From VYDC01 sp034420495 (GTDB lineage: Bacteria; Chloroflexota; Dehalococcoidia; UBA2979), in the NCBI GenBank assembly GCA_034420495.1, contig DAOULG010000262.1, forward strand, positions 1-6,935: a stretch of DNA of 6,935 bases, read 5' to 3'. Position 1 is the first letter of the stretch; each line of letters opens with the position of its first letter. The notes under the pieces are model-generated. The model had not been told where the DNA came from, did no database searches, and saw only the letters and a list, made by a program, of their open reading frames with translations. The translations under genes and the position numbers were made by a program. This document shows positions 6,356 to 6,935 of the stretch, in pieces.

Positions 6356-6775
6356 CTAGCGCCGGGCAGGGCGGAACTTCGGGAGCGTGACCTCCGGGGT
6401 CACGTCGTCGAAGTAGACCTCGACCGGCATCTCGATCTCCACGTCGTCGGGATCGATCCCCTCGACGTTGGAGGTCAGCATCGGACCCTCGTCGAGCCGG
6501 ATCAGGGCGAAGACGTACGGCGTCTTCTCCTGCTGGAAGACCGGGTGGGCGGCGCGGTGCACGACGGTGAAGGCGTGCACGCGTCCGCGGCCCGACATCT
6601 CCTCCCACTCGAAATCGTCGGAGTAGCAGACCGGGCAGAACTCCCGCGGGTAGTGGACGAGGCACCCCCCCGCGCGGCAGCGCTGCACCAGCAGGCGGTG
6701 CTCCTTCAGCCCGTCCCAGAACGGCCGGGTGATCACGCCCGGCACGGGAAGGGGGAACAGGTACTCCTCGCTCAC
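6356..6775 (-). CDS. DUF35 zinc-ribbon / OB-fold protein (thiolase or acyl-CoA partner)
   Basis: DUF35 proteins have an N-terminal rubredoxin-like zinc ribbon and a C-terminal OB fold, and work as small partner subunits of thiolase-like or acyl-CoA hydratase proteins. The 139-residue protein fits well: PFWDGLKEHRLLVQRC helix and ribbon, cysteines C33, C38, C47 and C50 (CPVC), then SGRGRVHAFTVVHR, YVFALIRLDEGP, and the ending VYFDDVTPEVTLPKFRP. The first cysteine pair is spaced C-x4-C rather than the usual C-x2-C. The GTG start at 6775 has GGAGG nine bases upstream (6785-6789). The upstream gene on the same strand ends like a thiolase, the expected partner, 60 or 114 bases away depending on which stop is used. 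Substrate cannot be told from the sequence. Confidence 0.87.
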   Translation of the reverse strand: MSEEYLFPLPVPGVITRPFWDGLKEHRLLVQRCRAGGCLVHYPREFCPVCYSDDFEWEEMSGRGRVHAFTVVHRAAHPVFQQEKTPYVFALIRLDEGPMLTSNVEGIDPDDVEIEMPVEVYFDDVTPEVTLPKFRPARR

Positions 6776-6835
6776 CCGGAACAGCCTCCGTCAGCGCGCG
6801 CGCCCTCCGGCGCCTCCTGCTTCCTCTTCATCGGT

Positions 6836-6889
6836 CTACGAGGGGTCCTTCCCGAGGACCAGCGAGCACATCTCGCTCAGGAAGCCCCC
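6836..6889 (-). other. Continuation of the thiolase-like frame beyond its TGA (readthrough or decayed tail)
   Basis: In the same frame as the upstream gene, the 17 codons after the TGA read GGFLSEMCSLVLGKDPS and then hit TAG (6836-6838). This looks like the real C-terminus of the thiolase-like family (G-G-x-L-S...L-V-L-G), so the TGA replaces a sense codon inside the conserved glycine-rich motif. Directly after the TGA the RNA can form a stem-loop: AGCGAG (6877-6872) with CTCGCT (6866-6861) around an AUGUG loop, 18 bases after the TGA. More pairing outside is possible: CTTCC (6884-6880) with GGAAG (6852-6848), and GGGG (6888-6885) with CCCC (6845-6842). A nonsense change or sequence error is the plainest reading; selenocysteine insertion is a remote but testable one. 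Confidence 0.45.
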
Positions 6890-6935
6890 TCAGCCGTTGA
6901 CGAAGCAGTAGTCGAGCTTCTCGACCTGCCGCTCG
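6890..6935 (-). CDS. C-terminal end of a probable thiolase (partial, cut by window edge)
   Basis: Only 14 residues are visible before the TGA at 6890-6892: ERQVEKLDYCFVNG. With the residues coded after the TGA, they resemble the end of thiolase-like proteins of the SCP-x type that pair with DUF35 proteins, where a short 'H/N-G-x-G-G' motif is followed by L-S and a final L-V-L-G. The location immediately upstream of a DUF35 gene on the same strand supports this. As it stands the protein would lose its last 17 residues, including the glycine pair near the active site. The main body lies outside the window, so the identification rests on this tail and on context. Confidence 0.5.
   Translation of the reverse strand, partial: ERQVEKLDYCFVNG

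Noticed and set aside
6776..6835. Possible extra small gene between the thiolase tail and the DUF35 gene
   Set aside because: The 60 bases hold only the DUF35 ribosome site; no frame with a start, ribosome site and useful length was found.

Overview
This is a very GC-rich bacterial window with dense coding and no RNA genes, insertion sequences or CRISPR array that I can recognise. It has three blocks. (1) On the minus strand, positions 1-3251 hold a pyruvate dehydrogenase operon: aceE (homodimeric-type E1, complete), then the start of the E2 gene (aceF), which is cut by the left edge after its first lipoyl domain and part of a Pro/Ala/Glu linker. (2) Divergent from it on the plus strand, positions 3392-5055 hold lipB and lipA, which overlap by 4 bases. 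Together they make and attach the lipoyl cofactor that the E2 protein needs on Lys43. (3) Convergent with lipA on the minus strand, positions 5075-6935 hold a small acyl-CoA gene set. In transcription order it is the tail of a probable thiolase, a DUF35 zinc-ribbon/OB-fold protein, a DsrE-like small protein and a crotonase-fold (enoyl-CoA hydratase family) enzyme.

Blocks 1 and 2 are a textbook functional unit: octanoyl transfer by LipB, sulfur insertion by LipA, and use of the lipoyl arm by AceE/AceF. The 140-base divergent spacer between aceE and lipB holds a strong inverted-repeat structure and is the natural place for shared control. Block 3 looks like a beta-oxidation or thiolase/DUF35 side-chain cleavage operon with an unusual DsrE-like member.

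The organism cannot be fixed from this window. AceE-type PDH next to lipB-lipA, high GC and a thiolase/DUF35 module would suit a high-GC deltaproteobacterial-type lineage (for example Myxococcota or Binatota-like) or an actinobacterium. I lean to the former because aceE and aceF are adjacent. TGA is a normal stop here, since lipB and lipA both end in it.

The strongest oddity is at the right edge. The thiolase-like frame hits TGA, yet the same frame continues after it with a convincing thiolase C-terminus before a second stop, and a stem-loop lies directly downstream of the TGA. Nonsense mutation, sequence error, readthrough and selenocysteine recoding are all open. The crotonase homologue also lacks one of the two classical catalytic glutamates.
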